In this document: positions 36,927-45,929 of the stretch, in pieces
Position numbering within the stretch: the first letter of the stretch is position 1
How the letters are laid out: each line of letters starts with the position of its first letter
Source of the DNA: Fibrobacterota bacterium
GTDB taxonomy: Bacteria > Fibrobacterota > Chitinivibrionia > Chitinivibrionales > Chitinispirillaceae
Reading direction: 5' to 3'
Length of the DNA stretch: 52,262 bases
NCBI GenBank assembly: GCA_023436145.1
Contig: JAEZKP010000048.1
Location: forward strand, 1-52,262
Notes under the pieces: generated by a model
What the model saw: only the letters and a program-made list of their open reading frames with translations
The model's database searches: none
Told to the model about the DNA's origin: nothing
Translations under genes and position numbers: made by a program

Positions 36927-37715
36927 CTACTCCCTTCTTAACACCACAGTCACTTCACCATTGAGTTCACCCTTTGTGGCAAACACAATCCCCTCCGGTT
37001 CATCATAACGGAAGGAACTGACAAAGGACAATTGAGGTATCTCTGAAATCATTTCCCAGAAATTGTTCTCCTGCCATGAATACATATCATATTCGTCAAT
37101 AAGTGATTCACTGCACTGAGCAACACCATCGGTGTACACTGTCCGGCGAACCCTTTCCAGATTTAACTTCGGTTCAGTTGAGAGCACTTCATATTTAAGC
37201 CAGGCTTTTCCCTGAGGATAAACCCCAAAAGGTCCCCACTCCCCCACTAGCCATGGATATTCAGTGTACTTTTCCATTTCATGAAAAAAAACGGTCAATA
37301 AAACCAGACCGCCAGGGGAAGTGTGATGGACTACAGACCTTAAAAATTTCAGAAACGCTTTTTTGTCGGGAATAATACCACAGGTTCCAGCCAGTTCAAA
37401 AGAGACCTCAAAAGGCCCTTTTTTAAATCTCAGATCACTCATATCCCCCACGACTAGTTCTATAGCCATATCAGCACATTTTTCCTGCGCATTTGCAATC
37501 ATCTCTGCACTTATATCATTCCCGGCAACCATTATTCCTTTTTCCGCAAAAAGCGATAACCAGGTGGCTGGTCCGCAAGCCGGGTCCATAACAGACCGGG
37601 GGACTCTGCCAAGTTGATCACAGATGTGCCTGTAAATAGATTCAAAAGTATAGCGGTCCGGTGTTCTCACCTGATCATAAATTTCCGGAAAATCATACAA
37701 CGAAAACGTATCCAT
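36927..37715 (-). CDS. Class I SAM-dependent methyltransferase
   Basis: A 262-residue cytosolic methyltransferase. Motif I is VMDPACGPATWLSLFAEKG, the adenosine-binding acid is in AGNDISAEMI, and motif post-I/II is ELVVGDMSDLRF. The C-terminal half is beta-rich (KYEVLSTEPKLNLERVRRTVY), as in Methyltransf_25/glycine-N-methyltransferase-like families. AGAGAG precedes the ATG. It is a single gene; the substrate is unknown. Confidence 0.85.
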   Translation of the reverse strand: MDTFSLYDFPEIYDQVRTPDRYTFESIYRHICDQLGRVPRSVMDPACGPATWLSLFAEKGIMVAGNDISAEMIANAQEKCADMAIELVVGDMSDLRFKKGPFEVSFELAGTCGIIPDKKAFLKFLRSVVHHTSPGGLVLLTVFFHEMEKYTEYPWLVGEWGPFGVYPQGKAWLKYEVLSTEPKLNLERVRRTVYTDGVAQCSESLIDEYDMYSWQENNFWEMISEIPQLSFVSSFRYDEPEGIVFATKGELNGEVTVVLRRE

Positions 37716-37989
37716 ATTCTCTCTCTATGATTAAATAAAAGCGGCCTGCCTTTAAGCTGGACAACCGGGAATCAGTTACTATACACTGATCACTTCCAGT
37801 TTAGGTCGGGTCCAATCGAATTTTAAATATCTTTTTGAATTTTGATAAGAGCTTTTCTGAAGGGTACAACCTGTAAGGATTTTTCTCTTTATTTACCTGG
37901 ATTTTTAAAATACTAATTCTTTTTCAGCTAGCGCAAGTAGCTGTTAAGGAAGGTTAATGTTGCTAAATTTTGAGCCGAAAGACTGGTAC

Positions 37990-38958
37990 CTATCTGGCTA
38001 ATATTTCGGCTACTTTAATGAGATTCAGATCCAGTTCTTTTTTTCTGGAAACCACGATCTCTAAAGGAGTAATAGCCATTTCACTTTTATGATAACCGAC
38101 TAATACTCCGTAGTTTTTCTGTGCAATCGCCTCCACAGCAGTAACCCCAAGCCTTGTAGCCAGAATCCGGTCGAAAAGGCCGGGTGTTGCACCCCTTTGC
38201 ACATAACCCAAGACGGTTGTACGCAGTTCAAATCCCGATAAAGCACTGTTATTTGAGAAATAATGGGAAAGCGCGCCAGCATTGTAGGAAGCTCCTTCCG
38301 CAGTTACAATAATAGCATGGGGTTTCCCCTTTGAATAGATATCCTGAATATCGGATACCATCTTTTCTATATCAAAAGCTATCTCAGGAATAATAATCAC
38401 TTCTGCTCCTCCGGCAATCCCTGCCATCAAAGCCAGATAACCGCAGTCTCTACCCATCACCTCTATTGCAAACACTCTTCTGTGCGATGAAGCAGTTACT
38501 TTTATTCTATCTATGGCTTCCAAAGCCACATTCAGTGCAGTATCCACGCCGATTGTAATTTCAGATCCGTAAAGATCGTTGTCGATCGTGGATGCCACCC
38601 CCACAACCGGAAATCCCATCTGAGAAAGAGAGAAGGTCCCTTTCTGGGAACCATTTCCCCCGATTATCACTAATGCATTGATCTTTTTTTCATGAAGCTG
38701 CCTTAAAGCGGTTGTCCGTCCTTCAGGAGTCTGGAATTCTGGACTTCTTGAACTGCCCAGTACAGTTCCACCCGCACCAATAATCCCACCGACATCCCTC
38801 AAACCAATCTGCTTAAACGCCCCTTCCAGAAGCCCCTGATATCCTCGTTCAATCCCAAAAACATCCCACCCCTTATATATTGCACTCCTGGCAACCGCCC
38901 TGATCGCAGCGTTCATCCCGGGAGCATCCCCCCCGCTGGTAAGCACAGCAACTCTCAT
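37990..38958 (-). CDS. pfkA: 6-phosphofructokinase
   Basis: Phosphorylates fructose 6-phosphate, the committed step of glycolysis. The 322-residue length and motifs fit bacterial PfkA: TSGGDAPGMNAAIR (8-20), a second glycine loop GGNGS (100-104), the catalytic TIDND (124-128; Asp126 as base), VMGRDCGYLA and GYVQRGATPG. The usual Mg-binding Asp of the GGDGS loop (Asp103 in E. coli) is Asn102 here. A GGNGS form exists in some bacterial PFKs, so this is more likely a subfamily trait than damage. ATP rather than pyrophosphate use is expected because the loop is not GGDD. Confidence 0.93.
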   Translation of the reverse strand: MRVAVLTSGGDAPGMNAAIRAVARSAIYKGWDVFGIERGYQGLLEGAFKQIGLRDVGGIIGAGGTVLGSSRSPEFQTPEGRTTALRQLHEKKINALVIIGGNGSQKGTFSLSQMGFPVVGVASTIDNDLYGSEITIGVDTALNVALEAIDRIKVTASSHRRVFAIEVMGRDCGYLALMAGIAGGAEVIIIPEIAFDIEKMVSDIQDIYSKGKPHAIIVTAEGASYNAGALSHYFSNNSALSGFELRTTVLGYVQRGATPGLFDRILATRLGVTAVEAIAQKNYGVLVGYHKSEMAITPLEIVVSRKKELDLNLIKVAEILAR

Positions 38959-39109
38959 GAAAATTCCTTATGGTCAGAGGTTTTTGAAAATTGCAAGATT
39001 TATCAGAGCCGGTGAATCATCAGAAATAATATCTAAACCCACAAAGTACAGGCTGCCCTCATCGGATTAAATATTATTTCCGATTCTTTTATTTTTTAGA
39101 AAAAAGGAA

Positions 39110-39340
39110 TCATTTGTGGAAAAACAGTTTTTTTCTGCTTTCATTTAGCAAAAACTTAAATACCCCGTTGAGCGCTCCATAGAAGGCAGCCCATAGAATT
39201 GCTCTTTTCCACCTTTTCAGGATTTTAGAGCGTTGTTTTTTTCTCCAAACACTTCTGTCCATTCTTTTTGGATGAAACACATTAAACACTGGTTTCAATA
39301 TGGATTGGCTGACTGTTGGTCTGCATTTTTCCTCATGCAT
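39110..39340 (-). CDS. Small basic protein with one hydrophobic segment
   Basis: The ATG at 39340 is preceded by AAGGAG at a seven-base spacing, the best evidence that this 76-residue frame is real. The N-terminal half is strongly basic (RSVWRKKQRSKILKRWKR). A hydrophobic helix follows (AILWAAFYGALNGVFKFLL), then another basic tail. It looks like a small membrane-associated or nucleic-acid-contacting protein. It lies upstream of pfkA on the same strand, about 150 bases away. Unknown family. Confidence 0.55.
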   Translation of the reverse strand: MHEEKCRPTVSQSILKPVFNVFHPKRMDRSVWRKKQRSKILKRWKRAILWAAFYGALNGVFKFLLNESRKKLFFHK

Positions 39341-39438
39341 ATTTCACTCCTTTTATGAGTTTCACAAAAATGATACATGCAAAAAGTGTACGCTTTGAGT
39401 GCATCTTCAAATAGCGACATGAGACGAAAACCCCAGAT

Positions 39439-39463
39439 AAAGTGGGTGTAATCGGACCACTTT
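39439..39463 (-). terminator. Hairpin after the three-domain transferase gene
   Basis: A perfect seven-base stem AAAGTGG/CCACTTT (39439-39445 with 39457-39463) lies 14 bases past the stop of the upstream minus-strand gene. On the minus strand a TTT and then a GGGGTTTT stretch follow. A moderate terminator candidate. Confidence 0.5.
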
Positions 39464-39476
39464 AATTTATACTATA

Positions 39477-41588
39477 CTATACTACGGGTATCCTTGCCGA
39501 AATCATGGCAATATCAACCCTGGTCCCGGGTATGGCCTGCAGAATCTGAACATAATCCACACAGAATCCCTCGGCTTTTATCTCCTCAAAAAGAGTTCTG
39601 AAGGTTCCATGATTCTGTTCCACAATTTTACCCTCCGCAAAAACCCAAAGTTCATCCCCGGGAGCCATAAGGTCCACTGTCAGAAGAATTCTACCCCCCG
39701 GCTTAAGAAGTGAGTGCATCCGTTTAAGCCATATTTTTCTATTGACAGTCAAAAGATGTTCAATTACCGATACCGAATAAATGACATCGATACTTCTGTT
39801 TATTTCTGCATCTTCAAAGGGGGCATTGATTGATTGTATATGCGAATGAAATTGAGAATAATCAAGAAATCCCCATTCGTTCCACTGCTGTCGCTGCTCC
39901 AATTTGCGAATGTAGGGGCTTTGATCAACAGTTATCACTTCATTGCCCCGTAAAGCCAGAAAAAGTGGCAGACAGCTTACCCCTGATCCCACATCAAGCA
40001 CCACCTGCTGTTTATGCATTGCATTCAGCTCATTGACTATCCAGGTATATTCTATTGCACGGGGTGTATGATCAGGGAAAAAACCGATATAATTTCTGGA
40101 AAAATCAAGTAATTCACGAAAAACCATCGGACTTCTGGTCCATCCTACTACATCGTTGACATGCTCAGGTGACATATCTCGCGGATGAGATCTGGCAGGT
40201 TTCTTTTTTGCCACTATCACACTGACATCCCTGTATCTGCCAACAGTAAACACTTCCGAAAAAGCCCCTGTTTTTCTGACCGATTTACTTATATCCTCGT
40301 AATAGTAAGTGAGAGATGATGTGAATGCAGGAGAGTCATCATAACCAGCTACTACCAGTGTATCATTGGTAAGCATTGAGATTAATTGAATGAGTCTGTC
40401 GTAATCGGCTCTGGATGACTGGTGAATTAAAACATCCAGGCAGAGAACCAGATTGAATGATTCCGGTATGGCAGCTGATTCGAAAGCTGATAATTCCTGA
40501 AATTGCCAGTCACTTCTTTTATTGGCAGCAAGCTTTAATGCCTCCACCGAAGTGTCCAGACCCAGATATTTAAAATCACCCTTTAGTCTGCGGGTAGTCT
40601 CGAGATCTCCACACCCGATATCCAGCACAGAACTGTAATTTCCTGCGTCAATAAGTCGCTGAAGAATATTATACTTTACTTCCAGAACAATTCCCCTGCT
40701 ACCCACACCCGAACCCCTCTGTGAGTCGGTAGCATATCGAAAATCCCAAAAGATCTGATTATTGAAACAGCTTTTGCGGTCGTCTATTATACAGTTATTT
40801 ACTTGCATTATGGCGGAATCCACCGTAGGCAAACCGGTGCATTTTAATAACTGTTGATCGTCGAGCATCCAGTGATAATGAAGAATATTCGGAGAACAAT
40901 CAAACTCCAGTGGAAGATTCAGGTGAGTAGGAAAATTGAATTCACGTTTCAAAGGAAGAACATCAAGATTCAATTCGGTCATGCACAATGCAAATGCGAC
41001 CTGATCAATATGGATAGCATATTTTCCGAAGAGATCTATTCTGTCCAGACAGAAGTCAGCCCATTTTTTCCATGATTGATATACTTGTGCAATTACATCT
41101 GCTTTGAAATAATAAACCCCACCATTGTAGTTGTGAAGGGTTGTCTCCCGCCCCTCATTACCATCGAGACAATCGCTTTGAGTCCAATTCAGAGGTAAAG
41201 AGGCAGCCTGATACAACGGAATCATCACCGAGGGTGGAGGTGTAGCGGTATCGACTCTTTTGGCAGCAACAGAACCGATCTGAGGCCAGCAAACGGGTCT
41301 GGTAACTGCAGTGTCACAGTCAAGAAGAACCACATCCTGGTCAGCTTTTTCAAATGTTTTGAGCTGCTGGATTTTATTGCAATAGGGGTGGTTCAGCTTT
41401 TCCACCTGCCGGATCTCAATTTTAAAGCGTTCAGAGATGATTTTCTGAAACCTTTCCGGTATATCACCTGCATAGTGGACGGTTATCTGTTCTGGGGTAA
41501 TATTTCCCAGTTTTGTGAGAGTGGTAAGCAGGTAATAAGCCTGCAGGTGGAATTTGGGGTGGTTATCCACGATAAAAGAGTATTTCAT
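39477..41588 (-). CDS. Three-domain protein: GT-A glycosyltransferase plus two SAM methyltransferases
   Basis: A 703-residue single chain. Residues 1-240 look like a GT-A nucleotide-sugar transferase: LLDCDTAV (88-95) carries a D-x-D motif, and NYNGGVYYF and HIDQVAFAL are typical of GT8/nucleotide-diphospho-sugar folds. Residues 319-460 form a class I methyltransferase (motif I VLDIGCGDLETT at 321-332). Residues 528-700 form a second one (VLDVGSGVSCLPL at 530-542, with IYSVSVIEHLL and LLKPGGRILLTVD). The ATG at 41588 has AAGGA ten bases upstream; an earlier in-frame start adds 13 unrelated residues. The domain set suggests capping or modification of a surface glycan. The substrate is unknown. 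Confidence 0.82.
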   Translation of the reverse strand: MKYSFIVDNHPKFHLQAYYLLTTLTKLGNITPEQITVHYAGDIPERFQKIISERFKIEIRQVEKLNHPYCNKIQQLKTFEKADQDVVLLDCDTAVTRPVCWPQIGSVAAKRVDTATPPPSVMIPLYQAASLPLNWTQSDCLDGNEGRETTLHNYNGGVYYFKADVIAQVYQSWKKWADFCLDRIDLFGKYAIHIDQVAFALCMTELNLDVLPLKREFNFPTHLNLPLEFDCSPNILHYHWMLDDQQLLKCTGLPTVDSAIMQVNNCIIDDRKSCFNNQIFWDFRYATDSQRGSGVGSRGIVLEVKYNILQRLIDAGNYSSVLDIGCGDLETTRRLKGDFKYLGLDTSVEALKLAANKRSDWQFQELSAFESAAIPESFNLVLCLDVLIHQSSRADYDRLIQLISMLTNDTLVVAGYDDSPAFTSSLTYYYEDISKSVRKTGAFSEVFTVGRYRDVSVIVAKKKPARSHPRDMSPEHVNDVVGWTRSPMVFRELLDFSRNYIGFFPDHTPRAIEYTWIVNELNAMHKQQVVLDVGSGVSCLPLFLALRGNEVITVDQSPYIRKLEQRQQWNEWGFLDYSQFHSHIQSINAPFEDAEINRSIDVIYSVSVIEHLLTVNRKIWLKRMHSLLKPGGRILLTVDLMAPGDELWVFAEGKIVEQNHGTFRTLFEEIKAEGFCVDYVQILQAIPGTRVDIAMISARIPVV

Positions 41589-41650
41589 TTTTTTAGGTCC
41601 TTCCGGGGTTAAATCAGGATGATACAATGATTTCCGTCATTAGGCAAGAA

Positions 41651-41753
41651 GGGGACGGACTGTTTTTTTCTTTTTTTCCCTTCTTTTCCCCTCAGGGACG
41701 AACTTTCTTTTTCTTCACTTGACTTCTTGACTTGGAAGGACAGATTGTTTTTT
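41651..41753 (+). repeat. Left cluster of REP-like motifs flanking the RAYT gene
   Basis: Three plus-strand copies of a motif close to GGGGAC(A/G)GACT followed by T-rich sequence: 41651-41669 (GGGGACGGACTG then T7), 41695-41713 (GGGACGAACTTTC then T-rich) and 41734-41753 (GGAAGGACAGATTG then T6). They lie between the transposase start and the upstream gene. Confidence 0.6.
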
Positions 41754-41838
41754 ACACATTATCCCCTGACACCGGCTGGTTCAGATTTTGCGATCTTTTT
41801 TTCCAACCGTAAAATCCACCTCTATCTGGGAGACACAC

Positions 41839-42807
41839 ATGCCCCGCGTAGCCCGCGTTGAATCACCCGGTTCTCTGTTTCACATCATGGCTCATTCGGT
41901 CGAAGAGAAACCGCTGTTTGCCGACGATCAGGACAAAGCGGAATTTCTTTCCCGTTTTGAGAAAGCGCTTGCCAAATCCAGATTCATCTGTTATACCTGG
42001 GCACTGATGGATAATCATTATCATCTTTTCGTAAGGGCAAGTGAAAATAGAATGTGTAAACTGATGCAGGGGCTTAACGGAGGATATGCCATGTACTATA
42101 ATAAAAGACATGGAAAGCACGGGCCACTGTTCTGGGGGCGCTTCAAAGCATTACTCTGCCAGGACCAAAATTATGCAGCTCAATTGATTCAATACATTAA
42201 TCTCAATCCATTGCGTGCTGGAATGGTCAAATCTCTTGAGCTACTCAAAGATTATATCTGGTGTGGGCACAGCTTTCTTATGGGAGATAAAAATGGCTCA
42301 GGTAAGAATTTTCAGAAAAGAGAAGAATGCCTTCGCCGTTTCGGTGAAAACGAAGAACAGGCACTAAAATCTTATATAGAGTTTCTTATTGAAAGCTGTG
42401 GAGAAAATACAGAAACAGCAGGGCAGCTCTCAAAAGTGGAAGCTACAGAGATAAGTGGTTCCTGGAAAGGGTGGCCGTCGGTTATCGGTGATCCTGAATT
42501 TGTCTCAGACACACTGGAAAGATACCAGGACTACCTACGCCGAAAACACCGGGTGGCAGATTATGAATATGTGCTGGAAAATATTGCTCAGAAAGTTTGC
42601 CAAGAGTACCATATAAGTATAAACGAGCTGAAAAGAAGAGGAAGAAAAAATGCCCGTGCTTTTGCGCGTGCAGTTTTCTGTTACCGGTTGCATGTGCAAG
42701 AGTATATACCACTTTCGGTCATTGCAAGATTTCTGAAAACAACAATCTCCCCAGTTGCGGTTTTGGTTCAGAAGGGGGTTGCTATCTGCGAAACTGCCGC
42801 AGTGTGA
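41839..42807 (+). CDS. REP-associated tyrosine transposase (RAYT, Y1/TnpA_REP family)
   Basis: A single-strand DNA transposase related to IS200/IS605 TnpA that is domesticated in many genomes and handles REP-type palindromes. The ATG at 41839 begins MPRVARVESPG, the usual family start. The HUH motif is HYH (60-62) in MDNHYHLFVR. The catalytic Tyr is Tyr119 in QYINLNPLRAGMV. The C-terminal part (from about 225) includes a DnaA-domain-IV-like helix-turn-helix (ISINELKRRGRKNARAFARA), common in one RAYT subgroup. The 322-residue length fits that subgroup. It has no inverted ends of its own but is bracketed by motif clusters on both sides, in opposite orientation. Confidence 0.88.
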   Translation: MPRVARVESPGSLFHIMAHSVEEKPLFADDQDKAEFLSRFEKALAKSRFICYTWALMDNHYHLFVRASENRMCKLMQGLNGGYAMYYNKRHGKHGPLFWGRFKALLCQDQNYAAQLIQYINLNPLRAGMVKSLELLKDYIWCGHSFLMGDKNGSGKNFQKREECLRRFGENEEQALKSYIEFLIESCGENTETAGQLSKVEATEISGSWKGWPSVIGDPEFVSDTLERYQDYLRRKHRVADYEYVLENIAQKVCQEYHISINELKRRGRKNARAFARAVFCYRLHVQEYIPLSVIARFLKTTISPVAVLVQKGVAICETAAV

Positions 42808-42959
42808 TAATTGTCATATGAATTGAGATCTTATCTTTTGACAACTTTATATTTGACTATACACTGAGCATTTCTTAACTTCGATAACCAATCTCGTCAG
42901 CTGAGATAAGTAGCAAGCAAAATAAAAAATCTTTTCAATCACATCAGCGATAATAACGG

Positions 42960-43138
42960 TCAAAAAAGTCCATCGCTCCATGCTTGCTCCATCCCTTAAA
43001 CTCATCTTTATGGTATTAAAATAGTCCGTCCGTAGCCACAGCCAGAAAACCGCATTGCCACTTAAAGAAACAATAAGAGAGTCTGTCCCTAACCCAAAGT
43101 CATTTGATAGCAGGAAAAGAATAGTCTGTCCCCAATCC
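42960..43138 (-). repeat. Right cluster of REP-like motifs flanking the RAYT gene
   Basis: Three minus-strand copies of the same motif as on the left: 43018-43035 (CTACGGACGGACTATTTT), 43077-43094 (TTAGGGACAGACTCTCT) and 43120-43138 (ATTGGGGACAGACTATTC). A weaker fourth lies at 42960-42978 (GATGGACTTTTTT). The two outermost copies overlap the 3' end of the endonuclease-fold gene. Their orientation is opposite to the left cluster. Confidence 0.6.
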
Positions 43139-44086
43139 ATAAATCCCATCTGAGAGATTCCCAACACATCTGCGGCCTGCCAAATTATAAGCCCTGCCCA
43201 AAATAGTAACCCGACCATGCCCGCAACAATTTAAAAGCCTGCTCTTGCTTGTAACCCCAAAAACTCCCAGCCTCTCTTTTCCCATCTGTTCTGGCCCGTA
43301 AATACTAACCACCTTCAAAAGCTCGATATCAGCCCACACTGGATTGCGGTTTGATGCTTTATATGCCGGGTTTCCCGCAGCTGCAACATGCCATCGGGAT
43401 AATGGACGAAAAAGAATGTGATTTATACCCTGATTTGCAGATGTATCCAAAATCTCACCATTTTTTCCCTTCACATAACCGTAACCTGCTGCTTCCAGAA
43501 TTTTCATCGAACTTTCAGTCGGCTTTGCATTAAAATCCGCCATAATAATGACCGGATCATCTATAGAGATACTGTCTATCCAGGAAATAATCTTATTTAT
43601 TTGTGCAGTACGGTAGGAAATCCCTTCATGCGCCAAGTGAGTCACAATTACCCGAACATTCTCTCCGCCCATAGAAATTGTAATCTGCAAAGCCGCACGA
43701 TCCTGCTCACTCCCGGTATGTTCAATCCACAATTTTCTAGTTGACAATGGTGATTGCCTGCAGAGAAACCCTATACCGTAAGAACCTTCACCATTCTCAT
43801 ATTTCTTAATCGCCGGTGCATAAGCAGTCTCGCAGGAAGTCTGCGCTCCTAACCATTGCAGCACATCTGCAGGATTTCTGGAGTTGCAACTGTCTATCTT
43901 TTGTAATCCTGCTATATCAGGATCGATCTCATTAATCACTTCTGCAATATCCGTATATAACCCAGAGCCATGCTTTTCTGCATTGATATTATAGGTCATC
44001 ACCCGGATTTTTCCTGTGTACTGAGCTGTGCATAGCCTGCCCATTATTAATGCTAAGATGATAATAATATGGAATTTATGACACAT
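43100..44086 (-). CDS. Secreted endonuclease/exonuclease/phosphatase-fold protein, probably inactive
   Basis: A signal peptide (1-21) precedes an EEP fold (about 26-255) with MTYNIN, VIVTHL (His150) and ADFNAKP (Asp184, Asn186). Several catalytic positions are changed: the usual LQE is LQK (Lys63), the ID-Y-I segment is INHIL (Asn222), and the closing SDH is SNR (245-247). The active site therefore seems to be lost. Residues 253-328 do not fit the fold and run into the REP-like motif region. This suggests that the original stop was lost or moved by insertion. The family is clear; enzymatic activity is doubtful. Confidence 0.7.
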   Translation of the reverse strand: MCHKFHIIIILALIMGRLCTAQYTGKIRVMTYNINAEKHGSGLYTDIAEVINEIDPDIAGLQKIDSCNSRNPADVLQWLGAQTSCETAYAPAIKKYENGEGSYGIGFLCRQSPLSTRKLWIEHTGSEQDRAALQITISMGGENVRVIVTHLAHEGISYRTAQINKIISWIDSISIDDPVIIMADFNAKPTESSMKILEAAGYGYVKGKNGEILDTSANQGINHILFRPLSRWHVAAAGNPAYKASNRNPVWADIELLKVVSIYGPEQMGKERLGVFGVTSKSRLLNCCGHGRVTILGRAYNLAGRRCVGNLSDGIYGLGTDYSFPAIK

Positions 44087-44229
44087 ATAATTACCCTGAG
44101 AACCGTGGTTATGGTTGATTTGGAAAGTATAAAGGCTTTATTAATAAGTAATAAGTATCTGATTAGTTGAACGCAAGGGGTTCATCGTTCAATTTAAAAT
44201 CAATGCTGATGAATAGTAGAATTCGAGGT

Positions 44230-45633
44230 TTATTTCCGGCAGGATTTTTCGGTGCTGTTAAAAAAGTCCCGGATTACATTTTCCGGACTCTGCTCACTCC
44301 AGGAATAATGTAAATCCTCCAGGTAATCCCGCAGCATTGCTGAACTCTGGACACGATTCTGCTTTTCAGTGCGCAGGCAGATCTGGGCTAAAGATGCAAG
44401 ATGAGGGTCAATTGTCATCTTGAATTCATGCAATCGCACATATTTATTATTGGTTTTTGCCCTTATAAGCTCTGCTAAATTTAGTTGAGGAAAAGGATTT
44501 ACCCCACAGAGCATCTCGTAGAGTACTGCACCAAAAGAGTATATATCTGCCAATTGATCTATGGGATAACCATTTACCTGCTCCGGTGGAAAATACTGAA
44601 GCGTCCCCACAATACTTTCCACATTGACAGTATGTAACCCGGTCTCAACCGGTCTGGCTACTCCAAAATCCATTAATTTAACAACCCCATTAAATCCAAT
44701 TAGGATATTGGAAGGTTTAAGGTCACGATGAATTATTCCTTTGTATTTCTTTCCATACAAAGTGACCTGCTGTGTGTGAGCATAGGCCAGGCCCCGTGCA
44801 ATCTGGACTACTATAGCTGTACATAGAAGAGGCGGAAGGGATTTAAAAAACTGCAGAAAAACCTGAAGAGTGACCCCATCCACATATTCCATCTCCATAA
44901 AGGGCAATCCCTGCCATTCACCAGTGCCATGCACCTTTACGATATTGGGATGTTTGAGATTAGAGGAGATTTTAGATTCAGTTTCGAAACGCTGAAAGCT
45001 ATTGAGATTACCCGAAGGCATCAAAAGCTTAACCGCCCGATACATCTCCAGAGTTTCGTTCCAGATTTTGTAAACTTTGGCCATCCCCCCGGTTCCCAGT
45101 AACTCTACTACCAAACCAGAACCAAGTTTCTCCGGTTCTGTCCCGGTTGGGATAAAAGGATGTTCACCAGAACGGATATCCAGGGATAATCCATGATTAG
45201 CTTTTGGTAAATCCATCGCTACATGTTTCTGCTGATCACAAACCAATCCATACATTAATTGGAAATCTTCTGCTGCTCTGTTTTCCATCACTGGTTCATC
45301 TGCATCTAGAATCATCGGTGTGAAATCATTTTTTTCGCATTGCTTATCTTCAAAAAAAACGCTTTCAGTATCGATGCAAAATCCGGCCAGGGTGACATCT
45401 GTTTTTTTGTTTCTTTTACTAAGTTCTTCAGTCCCGGTGATCTTTTTACCCACATAGACATGAGTGCCGCTTTTAGAGGCCGTACCTACAATACAGTCAA
45501 TTGGAGCTGATTTTTTCTGGTTCCTGAGATTTATTTCCACAGATGAAGCCGATTGCTTCACTGGTACTGAAAATACCGGAATACTGGCAAATGCATCTTC
45601 TGGCTGGGAAAACGATTCAAATCTTTCGGTCAT
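44230..45633 (-). CDS. Hanks-type Ser/Thr protein kinase with a long N-terminal extension
   Basis: A 467-residue cytosolic kinase. The catalytic domain (about 172-450) has the P-loop LLGTGGMAKVYK, Lys202 in AVKLL, HRDLKPSNIL with the base Asp304, DFG at 322-324, and the activation-end motif PPE (349-351, in place of APE). DIYSFG supports an active fold. Residues 1-165 form an extension without a known domain, rich in Ser, Asp and Glu. There is no TM helix, PASTA or other sensor after the kinase, unlike PknB. It is monocistronic. Target unknown. Confidence 0.9.
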   Translation of the reverse strand: MTERFESFSQPEDAFASIPVFSVPVKQSASSVEINLRNQKKSAPIDCIVGTASKSGTHVYVGKKITGTEELSKRNKKTDVTLAGFCIDTESVFFEDKQCEKNDFTPMILDADEPVMENRAAEDFQLMYGLVCDQQKHVAMDLPKANHGLSLDIRSGEHPFIPTGTEPEKLGSGLVVELLGTGGMAKVYKIWNETLEMYRAVKLLMPSGNLNSFQRFETESKISSNLKHPNIVKVHGTGEWQGLPFMEMEYVDGVTLQVFLQFFKSLPPLLCTAIVVQIARGLAYAHTQQVTLYGKKYKGIIHRDLKPSNILIGFNGVVKLMDFGVARPVETGLHTVNVESIVGTLQYFPPEQVNGYPIDQLADIYSFGAVLYEMLCGVNPFPQLNLAELIRAKTNNKYVRLHEFKMTIDPHLASLAQICLRTEKQNRVQSSAMLRDYLEDLHYSWSEQSPENVIRDFFNSTEKSCRK

Positions 45634-45858
45634 TTTTGATTAAATACCTGAAAAAATCAGCTAATTTAACATAAGGATATAAAATACTATTCATTTTATG
45701 GGAAATTTGCATTTTCTTTGGTTACATTTGTATTACATTAAATGATATTGTGCTATTGAGCAATCATTAAGCCAGAAATCGGAGATGAACAAAATATTTT
45801 ATGTTAAAAAAAAATGTTGCCCTACCCATTAAACTGTTTTATTTTATAGATCCTACCT

Positions 45859-45877
45859 TTGCAAGTCCCTCTTGCAA
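45859..45877 (+). promoter_or_regulatory. First hairpin of the ABC-F leader
   Basis: A perfect stem TTGCAAG/CTTGCAA (45859-45865 with 45871-45877) with a five-base loop lies 20 bases before the strong terminator. Together they form a two-hairpin unit upstream of the ABC-F gene. The upstream stretch (45634-45858) contains two short frames (45785-45832, 45814-45849) but neither has a convincing ribosome-binding site. Confidence 0.45.
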
Positions 45878-45897
45878 CAATTTGGGTGAAGCGGAAG

Positions 45898-45929
45898 CGC
45901 CGGGTTTTTTGCCCGGCGATTCTTTTTTT
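45898..45929 (+). terminator. Intrinsic terminator (attenuator or sRNA end) upstream of the ABC-F gene
   Basis: The arms CGCCGGG (45898-45904) and CCCGGCG (45912-45918) form a seven-base GC stem with a seven-base loop, followed by ATT, C and a run of seven T. It is the strongest plus-strand terminator in the window. No gene on that strand ends before it; the kinase gene upstream is on the other strand. It therefore ends either a small RNA or a truncated leader of the ABC-F gene that starts at 46079. Confidence 0.85.

Noticed and set aside
42847..43218. Minus-strand frame of 123 codons
   Set aside because: It is the translation of the right REP-like cluster (repeated G-T-D-S-L / G-Q-T-I-L text), overlaps another gene and has no ribosome-binding site.
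45785..45832. Possible leader peptide before the ABC-F terminator
   Set aside because: Its GGAG directly touches the ATG, too close for normal initiation; kept only as a caveat of the attenuation idea.
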